Source: Oenanthe sinensis (lineage: Eukaryota > Streptophyta > Magnoliopsida > Apiales > Apiaceae). From it: a DNA stretch of 64,000 nt. The DNA is taken from the NCBI GenBank assembly GCA_028671895.1, contig CM053810.1:29677501-29741500 (forward strand). The letters are read 5' to 3'. Positions 35,231 through 45,720 of the stretch are shown here, piece by piece. The notes under the pieces are model-generated. The model was not told where the DNA came from and did no database searches. It worked only from the letters and a program-made list of their open reading frames with translations. The position numbers and the translations under genes are program-made. Numbering within the stretch: the first letter of the stretch is position 1; each line of letters opens with the position of its first letter.

Positions 35231-38200
35231 CTAACAGGTGTTAAGCATCCCTAATTCACCAACCAATCTAGAAAATGTTGATTCGTCTAGGGGTTTAGTG
35301 AATATATCTGCTATTTGACGTTCAGTAGACACAAAATGCAACTCTACAGTTCCATTTTCTACATGCTCTCTAATAAAATGATACCTGATGTCAATATGCT
35401 TGGTCCTTGAGTGATCCACAGGATTGTTGGTCATTGCAATAGCACTTGTGTTGTCACACATGATAGGAATCTTAGATACTTCCACACCGTAGTCCTTGAG
35501 TTGGTTCTTCATCCACAGTATCTGGGCCACACAGCTTCCAGCAGCAATATATTCTGCTTCAGCTGTCGAGGTAGATACTGTGTGTTGTTTCTTGCTTTGC
35601 CAAGACACCAACCTTCTTCCAAGGAACTGACAGCTTCCTGAAGTACTCTTCCTATCTATTCTACAACCTGCGTAATCTGAATCCGAATAGCCAACAAGAT
35701 TAAACCCTGTATCTCTTGGGTACCAAATCCCGAGATTTGATGTTCCCTTGAGATACCTAAAAATGCGCTTTACGGCTATGAGATGTGACTCTCTAGGATC
35801 CGCTTGGAACCTTGCACATAAGCATGTAGAGAACATAATATCAGGTCTACTAGCAGTTAAATACAAAAGTGAGCCGATCATACCTCGATAGCTTGAGATG
35901 TCTACAGGTTTACCCGATTTGTCCTCGTCAAGTTTCGTGGCTGTTGCCATAGGAGTCTTTGCTTGTGATACATCTTGGAGACCATACTTCTTCAATAGAT
36001 CATGAATGTACTTGGTCTGGCAGATAAATATTCCGTCCTTCTTCTGACTAACTTGAATGCCCAGAAAGAACGTCAACTCTCCCATCATGCTCATCTCATA
36101 CCTTGATTGCATTAACTTAGCGAATTTAGCACACAGCTTCTCATTTGCAGACCCAAAGATAATGTCATCCACATATACTTGCACCATTATTAGATCATCT
36201 TTGCATTTCTTGTAGAAAAGCGTCTTGTCGATTACTCCTCTTGTAAAACCACTTTCTAGTAAGAAGTCTGACAGAGTTTCATACCACTTCCGCGGAGACT
36301 GCTTAAGGCCATATACTGATTTGAAGAGTCGATAAACATAATCACAATATTTGATATCGATAAACCCGGGAGGTTGCTCGACATACACCTCTTCATCCAG
36401 TTCACCGTTTAAGAATGCACTCTTGACATCCATTTGATAGACTTTAAAACCATGATGTGCTGCGAATGCCAAGAACATCCTTACTGCCTCTAGCCTTGCT
36501 ACTGGTGCATAGGTTTCATCATAATCAATTCCTTCTCTTTGAGTATAACCCTTAGCAACCAGGCGAGCTTTATTTCGTGTTACACGTCCGTCTTCATCCA
36601 GCTTGTTCCTGAATACCCATTTTGTCCCAACAACAGATCTATTCTTTGGTCTGGGTACCAGCTTCCACACCTTCTGCCTTTCAAACTGATTGAGTTCCTC
36701 TTGCATAGCAATCACCCAATCAGCGTCATCTAGAGCTTCTTTCACCACTTTAGGTTCTATCTGGGAAAGGAACACTGAATATAGACATTCATTCTCAGTG
36801 GCAATTTCAGCTCTAGCTTTTCCTCTAGTAGTCACTCCGGCCTCTGGATCACCAATAATTAGCTCGAACGGATGGTCCTTGTTCCAAGTGCGATCCCTAG
36901 CAAATGTTCTTGATGATTCAGCTTGATCTTGTAAGTGAAGGTGACTTAGTCTAGAAGCACTTTCACTAGCTTCCCTTGAGCTAGTACTGGCTCCACCTGA
37001 GTGAGCTGCTCCCCCTGAGTGCATACTGACTCCCCCTGAGTTAGTACCAGGTCTGACGGAAGGTGATCCCTCAGTCCTAGTGTTTTGAGTTTGCGAAACA
37101 CTAGACTCTTGATTAATTTCATTATTTATAGTTGGATCACTACCCTGCACTACTGTCTCAGGAACTGTATCCAATTCATCAACATCCATATTTTCAAATC
37201 TTAGGGAAGTGGGCTCACTATCTTCTTTTTGTATAGAAGGGAGCCTTGAGTCGTCGAATGTGACATTAAGGCTTTCAACCACCTTGCGATCATTAAGCAC
37301 AAACACCCTGTACGCTGCTACTACTTCAAGAGAATATCCAATGAAAAACCCTTCATCTGCTTTGGCATCAAACTTTCCAAGTTGTGCATTGTCTCTTAAC
37401 ACAAAGCATTTGGCACCAAATACGTGAAAGTACTTGATAGATGGTTTTCGTTTATTCATCATATAATACGGCGTCTCATTATGGTCCTTTATAATCAGGG
37501 TTCTGTTCTGTGTATAACAAGCCGTGTTAACTGCTTCAGCCCAAAAATATAAAGGAAGTTTTGACTCATACAGCATTGTCCTAGCTGCTTCAACCAGTGT
37601 CCTGTTCTTCCTTTCTACCACCCCATTTTGCTGTGGTGTTCTCGGTGCTGAATACTGTCGTCTGATCCCTTTAGATATGCAGAAATCCATTAACACTGAG
37701 TTCTTGAATTCTGTCCCATTGTCGGATCGGATAGTCTTCACAGTCAGACTTGCTACGTTTTCAATTACCAGTACATGTCTAATGATCTCATGTGGCACTT
37801 CATCTTTCGATGTCACAAACTTCACCCATGTGTATTTGGAAAAGTCATCGACAATTACCAGCGCATATCTTTTCCTTGACATTGACATAACATTAACAGG
37901 TCCAAACAAATCCATGTGAAGGAGTTGTAGGGGCTCGGTAATGCTATTCACTTGTTTATCCTTATGCGAGGCTCTTTTTGATTTTCCCATCTCACATGCT
38001 TCGCAGAGTCCATCTGGAGTGAACTCCATCTGCGGCAGCCCTCTCACCAATTCTCTTCTTACGAGATTATTCATTGCTTTAAAGTTCAGGTGAGATAATC
38101 TTTTATGCCATAGCCAACTTTCATCAGCAGAAGCCTTGCTGTAGAAACACGTGACTTCAGACTGATCAGCAGAATTCATGTCAGCTATGAACAAATTTGA

Positions 38201-38593
38201 CTTCCTTACTCCTTTGAGAGCAAGGCTTCCATCCTTTTTGCTTCGAATCGAACAATCATGCTTCCCAAAGTTGACGTCAAAACCCTTGTCGGTGAACTGA
38301 CTAACGCTGAGAAGATTATGTCGCAATCCTTCCACAAAAGATACATCCTCAATGATAACATTTCCACAAACGATCTTGCCATATCCCCTGGTGTAACCTT
38401 TGCTGTTATCTCCAAAAGTAACCACGGAGCCGGCTCTCAACACCAAATCTGTTAGCAGGGACTTATTGCCGGTCATATGCCTCGATGCTCCACTGTCCAG
38501 CACCCATATGACTTTACTCTTTTCCTGTACACTGCCCTGCAAATCCAGAAAGGTTAGGTGTTCTTCGGAACCCAATGATGTTTGGGCCCGGCA
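35231..38593 (-). CDS. pol: Element E Pol polyprotein (protease, integrase, RT, RNase H)
   Basis: Open from just after a TGA at about 38596-38594 to 35231. Residues below are counted from the TTG codon at 38575. Aspartic protease DSG 27-29 in DSGASRHMTG. Integrase zinc site H157, H162, C191, C194. Integrase catalytic D222, D285, E321 with the D,D(35)E spacing. A Ser/Gly-rich linker about 480-550. RT with D716 in QMDVKSAF and YVDD 801-804. RNase H acidic residues D965, E1006 and D1041. All catalytic positions checked are present, so the enzymes look functional. The frame is -1 relative to gag and overlaps it by about 40 bases, with no ATG near the start, so translation must come from frameshifting, or a base was lost in this copy. 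Confidence 0.9.
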   Translation of the reverse strand, partial: CRAQTSLGSEEHLTFLDLQGSVQEKSKVIWVLDSGASRHMTGNKSLLTDLVLRAGSVVTFGDNSKGYTRGYGKIVCGNVIIEDVSFVEGLRHNLLSVSQFTDKGFDVNFGKHDCSIRSKKDGSLALKGVRKSNLFIADMNSADQSEVTCFYSKASADESWLWHKRLSHLNFKAMNNLVRRELVRGLPQMEFTPDGLCEACEMGKSKRASHKDKQVNSITEPLQLLHMDLFGPVNVMSMSRKRYALVIVDDFSKYTWVKFVTSKDEVPHEIIRHVLVIENVASLTVKTIRSDNGTEFKNSVLMDFCISKGIRRQYSAPRTPQQNGVVERKNRTLVEAARTMLYESKLPLYFWAEAVNTACYTQNRTLIIKDHNETPYYMMNKRKPSIKYFHVFGAKCFVLRDNAQLGKFDAKADEGFFIGYSLEVVAAYRVFVLNDRKVVESLNVTFDDSRLPSIQKEDSEPTSLRFENMDVDELDTVPETVVQGSDPTINNEINQESSVSQTQNTRTEGSPSVRPGTNSGGVSMHSGGAAHSGGASTSSREASESASRLSHLHLQDQAESSRTFARDRTWNKDHPFELIIGDPEAGVTTRGKARAEIATENECLYSVFLSQIEPKVVKEALDDADWVIAMQEELNQFERQKVWKLVPRPKNRSVVGTKWVFRNKLDEDGRVTRNKARLVAKGYTQREGIDYDETYAPVARLEAVRMFLAFAAHHGFKVYQMDVKSAFLNGELDEEVYVEQPPGFIDIKYCDYVYRLFKSVYGLKQSPRKWYETLSDFLLESGFTRGVIDKTLFYKKCKDDLIMVQVYVDDIIFGSANEKLCAKFAKLMQSRYEMSMMGELTFFLGIQVSQKKDGIFICQTKYIHDLLKKYGLQDVSQAKTPMATATKLDEDKSGKPVDISSYRGMIGSLLYLTASRPDIMFSTCLCARFQADPRESHLIAVKRIFRYLKGTSNLGIWYPRDTGFNLVGYSDSDYAGCRIDRKSTSGSCQFLGRRLVSWQSKKQHTVSTSTAEAEYIAAGSCVAQILWMKNQLKDYGVEVSKIPIMCDNTSAIAMTNNPVDHSRTKHIDIRYHFIREHVENGTVELHFVSTERQIADIFTKPLDESTFSRLVGELGMLNTC

Positions 38594-41094
38594 TCAATAA
38601 TTTCCTTTTTCTTTTCAGATACAGAAGGCTTTGCCTTGATGCCATCAGGGGCATTCATCTTGACTTTGTCTTTTCCCTTGTCAACCTTGACTGGTTTGTC
38701 ATGTTTGGAAGTAGACTGGTCACTCCTAACTTTAGGAGGACTTGAAGTCTTAGTTTTTGACCCCACATGCTTTTTCTTACCACTACTAGATGTATGTTCA
38801 ACAGATGCACTAGCAGTATTCATTAAATTAAAATAAGCATGTATGATGTTTACAGCACATGGCATACAATTAGGATGATTGCATTTAGCATGATTTGCAT
38901 GCATGTTAGGCACAGCAGTAGTTGCAGGCATGGTTTTACAACCAACAGATTTTTCTTCCTCTACATAGAACGGGCAATAGTAAGACAAATGATCAGTTTG
39001 ATTACAGATATAGCATGCTTTTCTAGCTCGTGTAGATGTAGATACAGATGCAGGTTCAGTTTTAACTGCCTTTAAAGGTGCTTTCATTTGGTCTGACCCT
39101 GCTACCCATTGTTTATATGACACCGTCTTAGCCTCCTTGGTTCCTACACCTCTCTTAGCATAAGCAATCTTACTAGCTCTTTTAGAAGTTGTAGGTTCTA
39201 CTACTTTTTCTTCTGAATCTCTTTCAATTTTAATCTCATGTTCAATTTCAGTAGCAACAGGATCTATGGTCCTAGGCTCAAAATGTTTAAAGATAGGTTT
39301 TCTAACATCCATTAAAACCTCAGGCACATTTTCTTTGACTAACACTGGCTCTAACAACTCAGCAGCCCTATTTTTCTTTTTCTGTGTGTAGTCAAGTCCT
39401 ATGTTAACTTTTTCATTTTTGCTCTTGCCTGCCAGTTTCATGTATATGTCCCTTTCTACGAAAACTTTATTAGCGGCTTCTTCAAAAGATTTACATGTTA
39501 CTTTAAGCTCAGCTAATTCATTTTTAAGTTCTTCGTTAAGGTCTTCCCTAATCTTAAGCTTGTGTTCTAAAACATCTACCTGATTCATTAACTGCCTTTC
39601 CTTTCTTTCTCCTGATTCTAATTCCTCTACCCTGGCCTCGAGAAGTCTATTCTTAAGGGAGAGTTTAGCATTTTCCTCATTAACAGCAATTAGATTAAGT
39701 TGGAGATTGTACATATCTTTAGTCATGGCAGCTAATTCATTTTGGTACTCAGGAATAGACATTTCATTTACGGTTAGAATTGGTACCTCTGATTGTTCTG
39801 AAGATTTTGCCATTAAAGCAAAGTTGCATAGCTCCTGATCTTCATCTTCATCAGACTCGTCCCAACCCTTCCCTTCAGTCACAACATACGCCCGGCTTCC
39901 CTTCTGTTGCTTGCTAACCAAGGCATCATATTTCTTTTTCAAATCAGCATAGGATTCCTTGGGATGAACGTACTTGGGCTTCTTGCACTCTGTTGCGAAG
40001 TGCCCCAATTCATTGCAGTTGTAGCATCTGAACTTGTTCTTGTCTACCAGGTTAGGTCTGTAGCCACTACCAGATGTGCTACTCCGACCGCTGTAACTTC
40101 CACTACCACTTACACTACTGCCTCTCCTGCCTCTTCGGCTGAAAGAACTACCAAATCGTCCTTTACCACTTCTTTGCTTCCTGAAGCTGATATGAGCAAA
40201 TTCTCGAGCAATACAAGCATATGACTTGTCTTCTAATTTGTCCAGCTCTTCAAGGGTATAGTATTCATCCTCACTTTCTTCGGATGGATCTTCAATGTCT
40301 AATACCACCCTTTCAGGATTATCATTTTTCAATGAGACAGCTGCAAGTGCCTTTACAGCAGATTCTTCAGCTACAAGTCCAGACTCACTTACCGCTTTGT
40401 TTTCTCCACTATTGTAGGATCTTCTTCTGTCATTTTGTTCCTGCTCCAGCTCGTAGGTCTTCAAAACACCATACAGCTTTTCAAGAGAAGTATTTTTCAA
40501 GTCTCTTGACTCTCGAATGGCAGTGATCCTGTGTTCCAGATGTTTAGGCAAATTCAAGAGAAACTTGATATTTGAATCTGCTAGTGGATAGACTTTATCT
40601 CTTATACTCAGCTCTATAAGCAATTTACTGTAACGTTTGTAAACATCTGCTACGCTTTCTCCTCGTTCGCATCTGAACGATTCATATTCAGATATCAGAA
40701 TGCGTTTGTGATTATCTCTAACTTCCTCGGTCCCCTCCATCACCACAGCCAGTTTATCCCACATGGCTTTAGCTGTTTTTAATCCCTTTATTTGAACATA
40801 GTACTCTGAGTTTAGGGATTCAATTATGACGTTGCGTAATGACGCATCCATACCAACCAATTCCTTATCTGCGTCTGAAAACTCCATTTCCTCTTTAGGA
40901 ACAGACCGGGATGGAATTAGTATCCCTCCTTCCATTCGCTCTGGCTCAATTCTCATGGGTATGTATGGACCGTTTTCCAATATTCTCAAGTATACCTTGT
41001 TTATTGATTCAAGGTAAGCTTTCATCCTTCCGGTCCATTCGTCATAATGTTGTGCATCAAACGGAGGTATCTTAAATCTGTGTGCGGCGGCCAT
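38554..41094 (-). CDS. gag: Element E Gag (846 aa)
   Basis: ATG 41094 starts MAAAHRFKIPPF. Residues about 10-220 form the copia capsid region (UBN2 type, with the NLPKHLEHRITAI stretch). A Gly/Ser/Arg-rich patch 305-345 precedes a CCHC zinc knuckle (C357, C360, H365, C370). Residues about 440-560 look like a coiled coil. A second CCHC knuckle lies at C694, C697, H702, C707, followed by a His/Cys cluster (732-746). The tail is Lys-rich and ends GPKHHWVPKNT. It should form the particle shell and bind RNA. It is longer than the Gag part of Angela-type elements, as usual for SIRE. No stop or frameshift within it. Confidence 0.9.
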   Translation of the reverse strand: MAAAHRFKIPPFDAQHYDEWTGRMKAYLESINKVYLRILENGPYIPMRIEPERMEGGILIPSRSVPKEEMEFSDADKELVGMDASLRNVIIESLNSEYYVQIKGLKTAKAMWDKLAVVMEGTEEVRDNHKRILISEYESFRCERGESVADVYKRYSKLLIELSIRDKVYPLADSNIKFLLNLPKHLEHRITAIRESRDLKNTSLEKLYGVLKTYELEQEQNDRRRSYNSGENKAVSESGLVAEESAVKALAAVSLKNDNPERVVLDIEDPSEESEDEYYTLEELDKLEDKSYACIAREFAHISFRKQRSGKGRFGSSFSRRGRRGSSVSGSGSYSGRSSTSGSGYRPNLVDKNKFRCYNCNELGHFATECKKPKYVHPKESYADLKKKYDALVSKQQKGSRAYVVTEGKGWDESDEDEDQELCNFALMAKSSEQSEVPILTVNEMSIPEYQNELAAMTKDMYNLQLNLIAVNEENAKLSLKNRLLEARVEELESGERKERQLMNQVDVLEHKLKIREDLNEELKNELAELKVTCKSFEEAANKVFVERDIYMKLAGKSKNEKVNIGLDYTQKKKNRAAELLEPVLVKENVPEVLMDVRKPIFKHFEPRTIDPVATEIEHEIKIERDSEEKVVEPTTSKRASKIAYAKRGVGTKEAKTVSYKQWVAGSDQMKAPLKAVKTEPASVSTSTRARKACYICNQTDHLSYYCPFYVEEEKSVGCKTMPATTAVPNMHANHAKCNHPNCMPCAVNIIHAYFNLMNTASASVEHTSSSGKKKHVGSKTKTSSPPKVRSDQSTSKHDKPVKVDKGKDKVKMNAPDGIKAKPSVSEKKKEIIDAGPKHHWVPKNT

Positions 41095-41580
41095 TTTAAT
41101 AAAGTTTAAAATTAAGATAATACACTTTTCAAATTACAATAAATTGTATTTACTTGAAAAATTAATTATCTCACTTTAAATGTCCAACAATTAATATCCA
41201 ACGGATTCTGCACTTAAGATTCAAGCAAGTTAGTTTTAATCACAGGAACAGTAGCAGGGTCCACAATTTTTCAAGTCCAAACAAAAAGGTGTCCACTTTC
41301 TAGTTGACAGAAGTTCGAAATTGTCCTTTTTGTTTAGCCAATCAGTTGATTCCAGTTTTGACCACAAGAAAATCCACAAAGCTCTAAAGTACAGTATTTT
41401 GGAATTTTGTACAAGTATTCCTTACACCATGGCTCAGAACTTTTTAGATCTACGATATTTTTTTTCAAGAAGAAACAAATAAAAACTTTCGGCACAAACT
41501 TCAAGGAAAAATTAGATCTGGGATTTTCAAGAACCAACTCAAACAACACAGTAGGATCTCTGTTAGATGTGTTTAACAGC
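41095..41580 (-). other. E 5' leader
   Basis: About 490 bases from primer site to gag ATG, no gene seen. Confidence 0.7.
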
Positions 41581-41595
41581 AGCTTTGATACCAAT
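41581..41595 (-). other. Primer binding site of element E
   Basis: Minus-strand ATTGGTATCAAAGCT follows the LTR end at 41596. Compared with C's site there is an A for G (TATCAAAGC for TATCAGAGC), a one-base mismatch to initiator-Met tRNA. Confidence 0.85.
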
Positions 41596-42873
41596 TGTTA
41601 GGTCCAAGGTGTTGTAGAGGGGGGGGTGAATACAACTGTTTAAAATTTATGAGAGAATAAACAATGTGCAAGTAATAAATGATGACTCAGAATTTCAAGA
41701 ATATATCATTATATTCATTGATGGATTTGCTACAACATTCATAAAAGCATCATGATCAGTTGAACAATAAATACAGCAATTAAAGCTAGATTCAACTGAT
41801 CCTCTCTCTCTCACTTTTTGTTTTACAGTAAATGCTCTCTCTTAAAAATTATAGTTTAAAATACAGAGATACAAGTTACTACTAAAAATACAAACAAAGT
41901 GCTGCTTTTATAATGTCATGTAGTCTTGATCTTGTCCTTTTTGTGTACGTGGCCCAATCAGGACTTCGACAACAAAAAGTACTTTCCCAACAACTCTGGA
42001 TCAACCGTTCACAATAAGCCACTTGTCCCTTGAACATTAAATGTTACATTTCTACCCGCATCTCGATCTTCGCCTGGACCCATCTCGATCTCGATCTATG
42101 AAAATCTCGATCTCGATCTGTGAAAATCTCGATCTCGATCTGTGAAAATCTCGATCTCGATCTGTGAAAATCTCGATCTCGATCTGTGAAAATCTCGATC
42201 TCGATCTGGGAGAATCTCGATCTCGATCTATCGCCTGGATCGAGATTTGCCTTTGCAGTGTTTTACTTCACTTGTAAATCTCGATCCGCATCTCGATCTG
42301 CTGTGGATCGACATTTGCCTTGGCAAATATGCACACATCCAATGTTGACCTTCTTTAGTGACTAATTGAGAATTAACCTTTGTGAGCAAGTTTCCTTAGC
42401 TTCTTCAATTTCTTTTCCTCACTCAATTCAAATGAGATCTTCTATTACTGACACGAACTTGCCTCCAATGTCCTGACACTTGATGCAATGGTCTGGTTCA
42501 TAAGTGACTAGTCTTGTAGGGGTTCTTGCTTCTGAATGTCAGTTCTCATTTGTTGATTAACCTTTACATTATCCAGATGTTGATATACATTACATGAAAT
42601 CACTTTGGCCTTCTTGATACTTCCTTGACATTAATTTGATTCTCCATTAGATAAGTTAGGGCATGAGCAATACTCAGATTGAACTTCTTCTCACTTATGC
42701 ATCCTTGATTAACCAAATTAGTTACTTGTAGTTACCAAGTATCATTACCATTTCTTCAGTTGATTGATTCCATGTGCTTCTTCAGTTTCTCTTGTTTTGC
42801 TGTTGTTTTATCTTTTACTTAGTTGAGTTACAAAATAATTAAGTGTTACAAGTTAGTACACCTATGCCTTTCA
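41596..42873 (-). repeat. Element E 5' LTR (1278 bp)
   Basis: Same termini as the 3' LTR. Its array (about 42090-42240) has four rather than five standard 22-bp units, which accounts for the whole length difference. I found no other difference by eye. It drives transcription of E leftwards. Confidence 0.95.
41905..41912 (-). promoter_or_regulatory. TATA-like box of E's 5' LTR promoter
   Basis: Minus-strand TATAAAAG, about 150 bases downstream of the repeat array, followed by a G/C-poor stretch. A plausible RNA polymerase II start for the genomic transcript. Confidence 0.6.
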
Positions 42874-42878
42874 GGTTT
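42874..42878 (+). other. Target site duplication GGTTT, right of E
   Basis: Perfect repeat of 28168-28172. Confidence 0.95.
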
Positions 42879-43898
42879 CAAGCAAATTCATGGTATTGAC
42901 TATGATGAGACTTTTCACCAGTGGCTATGGTCAAGTCCATCAGGATTTTGCTTGCTATAGCTGCTTACTATGATTATGAAATCTGATAGATGGATGTCAA
43001 AACCGCTTTCTTAAATGGGAGCCTTGAAGAAGATATGGATGTGTATATGACACAGCCTGAAGGTTTTGTTGATCCAAAGAATGTTGTAAAGGTATGTAAG
43101 CTGCGTCGATCCATTTATGGATTGAAACAAGCCTCAAGGAGATGGAACATTCGTTTTGATGAAACTGTCAAAGAGTTTGGGTTTATTTAAAATGAAGATG
43201 AACCATGTGTTTACAAGAAGGTAAGTGGGAGCAATGTGGCATTCCTATAATTATATGTTGATGATATATTAATAATAGGGAATGACATTCCTTCTTTACA
43301 GACTGTTAAGACTTGGTTGAGTAAGAATTTCTCAATGAAAGACTTAGGCGAAGCGACCTATATTTTAGGTATCAAGATCTATAGAGATAGATCAAGAAGA
43401 ATGATCGGCCTAAGTCAGAGTAGATACTAGTCTAATCTAGGTGAAGGTCACTGGACAGCAGTCAAGAATATTCTTAAGTACTTGAGAGGACTAAAGATTA
43501 ATTCTTGGTATATGGAGGAGAAGATAAGCTAGTTGTAAAAGGTTACACCGACGCTAGTTTCTAGACAGACAAGGATGATTCGATTTCTCAGTCTGGATTT
43601 GTGTTTTGTCTAAATAGAGATATTGTATGCTGGAATGGTTCACAGCAGAGACAGTTGTTGATTCTACAATAGAGCCTGAGTATATTGATGCTTATGAAGC
43701 AGCCAAGGAGATTGTTTGGGGATGTACTTAGGAGATATCACCTAATTAATTAGATTAATGATCAAGGAGATATACATATATGTAAAGTGCATACTAATAA
43801 GAATAATGCAGACCCACTGACTAAGGCTTTGTCGTAGCAGAAGCACGAAGGTCATACTAGTTCCATGGGTATTAGATACATGAGAGATTGGCTCTAGT
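42874..43898 (+). pseudogene. Element B RT and RNase H remnant
   Basis: B's RT continues after E (KQIHGIDYDETF region, with a frameshift at once near 42910). Open part 42990-43190 carries DVKTAFLNGSLEEDMDVYM and YGLKQASRRWN. YVDD is at 43253-43264. Near 43425 the sequence jumps from GLSQS to the SNLGEGHW motif, a deletion of roughly 80 codons relative to Y. RNase H scraps and the C-terminal SSMGIRYMRDWL-like end follow. Confidence 0.85.
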
Positions 43899-43911
43899 AC
43901 AAGTGGGAGAT
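43899..43911 (+). other. Polypurine tract of element B
   Basis: ACAAGTGGGAGAT directly before the LTR start at 43912. Confidence 0.8.
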
Positions 43912-45049
43912 TGTTAGTATTGGTGTCCTAGAGACAATACTTTTAATGTTTTATTGAAAATAATTAAGGATTATGTTTTATGTGATTATTTAATTAATAT
44001 TTATTATGTCTTTATTTACTGCGTCATAAATTGAAAGAATAATAAATATCCTTGGAATATTAATACGTAATATATATTTTTAAGTATGTGACTTAAAAAT
44101 GAGATTATATGAATAGTATTTTATTCCTAAAATTCCCTAGTCAAGTATTATTATTTAAGGACAGTAATAATGCAATAAGACTAGTATGTTTGTTGACAGA
44201 TGACCACATCTCATTGGTCATATGTATGGTGATACTAAAGTCAAGAATATAAGTGTATGTATCAATACATGACACTAGAAAGACCCGCCGTGAGATTCTA
44301 CATGTTAATAAGTGTCATAAGAAATCTCACAGTGATAATGATATAATGATCTTCTGACTTGAAATCATTATATTTCTATACGAGAATTAATATACTTTGA
44401 TTACACTCAAAATTACCTTTAACCGGGTAATGATAAAGGTGGACATTGGGTATGCTATGAATCGTATGGGGAATATTAATGATAGATATAGAATTTAACC
44501 CTCCAATTCTAGGAGTGATATTATTGGCATCTTGATTGAGTGAGACTATGAAATGCATGGCCATGCTCAAATATTGATTTGTTTAAATAGTCTACTCATT
44601 CATCAAGGAAACCAAGATTAAACGTTGAAGAGGATGACACTATACATGCCTCGAGTTTTATCTATAATATAAGGTTAAAGGGATTATATTACATTACACA
44701 TTATTCATGAAAAGTTTAATTGATTCACCAATTATTATTGTTACTTGGGTAGCAATGATGTATTACTAGATGCCGCTCATTGTTTATAATTTTATTATTA
44801 GATAATAAAATTATTGCCAACGTAATAATAACGTAAAGGGTCACACACAAAGAACGTCAAAACGGAGGTTTATTTAAATTACGAATTTGAATATATTATT
44901 ATTTATTCAAATTTAATTATTAAATTAATTAAGTGGGACTTGATTAATTATATTAGAATTCGGATTTAATAAGTATTATTATTATTCGAATTTAATTATT
45001 GAATTAATTAAGTGGAACTTGATTAATTATATTAGAATTCAGATTTAAT
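43912..45049 (+). repeat. Element B 3' LTR, left part
   Basis: Starts TGTTAGTATTGGTGTCC and aligns with the D-type LTRs over its first 900 bases with clear divergence. From about 44860 it carries a different tail with two copies of a block containing TTAAGTGG(G/A)ACTTGATTAA. It is cut at 45049 by the CACTA terminus. Confidence 0.8.
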
Positions 45050-45700
45050 CACTACGCCATAGATGGCCTGATGCAACACTGTCATTCTGTTACATTTGAC
45101 CCATTTTACGTTGCATTAGGCCTAATGCAACGCGATTTTGCCATTGCATCTGCGAGCGCTGCATTTGCTATCTAATGCAACGCTTTAGTTTTCAAATGTA
45201 ACAGTAGGAAAAATGTTGCATTAAGGCCCTAATGCAACGCTTTATTGGCCAAATGTAACAGTAGATTGCGTTGCATTAGTTTTCAAAAAAATTGATTAAA
45301 TGGGGTCAAAAGGTGGGACCCACAACTGCCATGTCAGCAACTGGGCCCCAACATCCATGTCAGCAGTGCACGTCAGCAGTGCCACATCAAATGCAACACA
45401 ATACTTGGTGGGGCCCATTGCTGATGTGGCAATTCTGATGTGTCACTGCTGAGTGGGGCCCACTGATGATATGGCATTGTGGGGCCCACCTATCAAATGC
45501 AACACAATACTTGACTCTAATGTAACACTATTTCCTCTATTGCAACACTGTCTTTTTTCTTTAAAGTAACATTTTTTATAGTCAAATGTAACACTTTTAT
45601 CTTATAATGTAACAGTAGACCTTTTGAATAATGCAACACAATGTGTGAATTTTGCAACATTAATATTAGAAGCAAATGTAACAGTAGTAAAAAAAATTGC
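45050..45700. repeat. CACTA subterminal repeats
   Basis: At least fifteen exact or near copies of TGTAAC(AGTA), its complement GTTACATTT, and ATGCAAC(GC/AC), often paired head to head early on (45075-45260). A GC-richer interlude at 45300-45500 repeats GGGGCCCA and ATGTCAGCA units. In CACTA elements such repeats bind the transposase. Confidence 0.7.
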
Positions 45701-45720
45701 AATATAATATTTGTAAATAT

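Larger units (their letters stand above)
28173..42873 (-). mobile_element. Element E: complete young SIRE/Maximus-type retrotransposon (14.7 kb)
   Basis: On the minus strand: 5' LTR (41596-42873), primer site (41581-41595), leader, gag (38554-41094), pol (35231-38593), a 1.15-kb gap with a tandem array and TATA-like site, a long third ORF (29947-34077), polypurine tract (29473-29486) and 3' LTR (28173-29472). Target duplication GGTTT is perfect. The two LTRs look identical apart from one 22-bp repeat unit, so insertion was very recent. Gag and pol are fully open. The extra ORF after pol marks the SIRE/Maximus lineage. Confidence 0.95.
1034..45049 (+). mobile_element. Element B: old Angela-like copia retrotransposon, host of the nest
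   Basis: B is collinear on the plus strand once insertions are removed: LTR (1034-2207), leader (10649-12017), Gag and protease (12018-13554), integrase (27108-28172), RT and RNase H (42874-43898), polypurine tract and 3' LTR (43912-45049). Elements D, C and E interrupt it, and a CACTA transposon interrupts the 3' LTR at 45050, so B's right end is outside the window. The coding parts carry frameshifts, nonsense codons and an RT/RNase H deletion, so B is dead. Assigning the 1034-2207 LTR to B is the least certain step, because it resembles D's LTR more than B's 3' LTR. Confidence 0.75.

Noticed and set aside
38580..38589. GGGCCCAAAC as a classic -1 slippery heptamer
   Set aside because: In the gag frame the codons are GGG CCC AAA, which is the wrong phase for X XXY YYZ. 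It is kept only as part of the open question on gag-pol expression.
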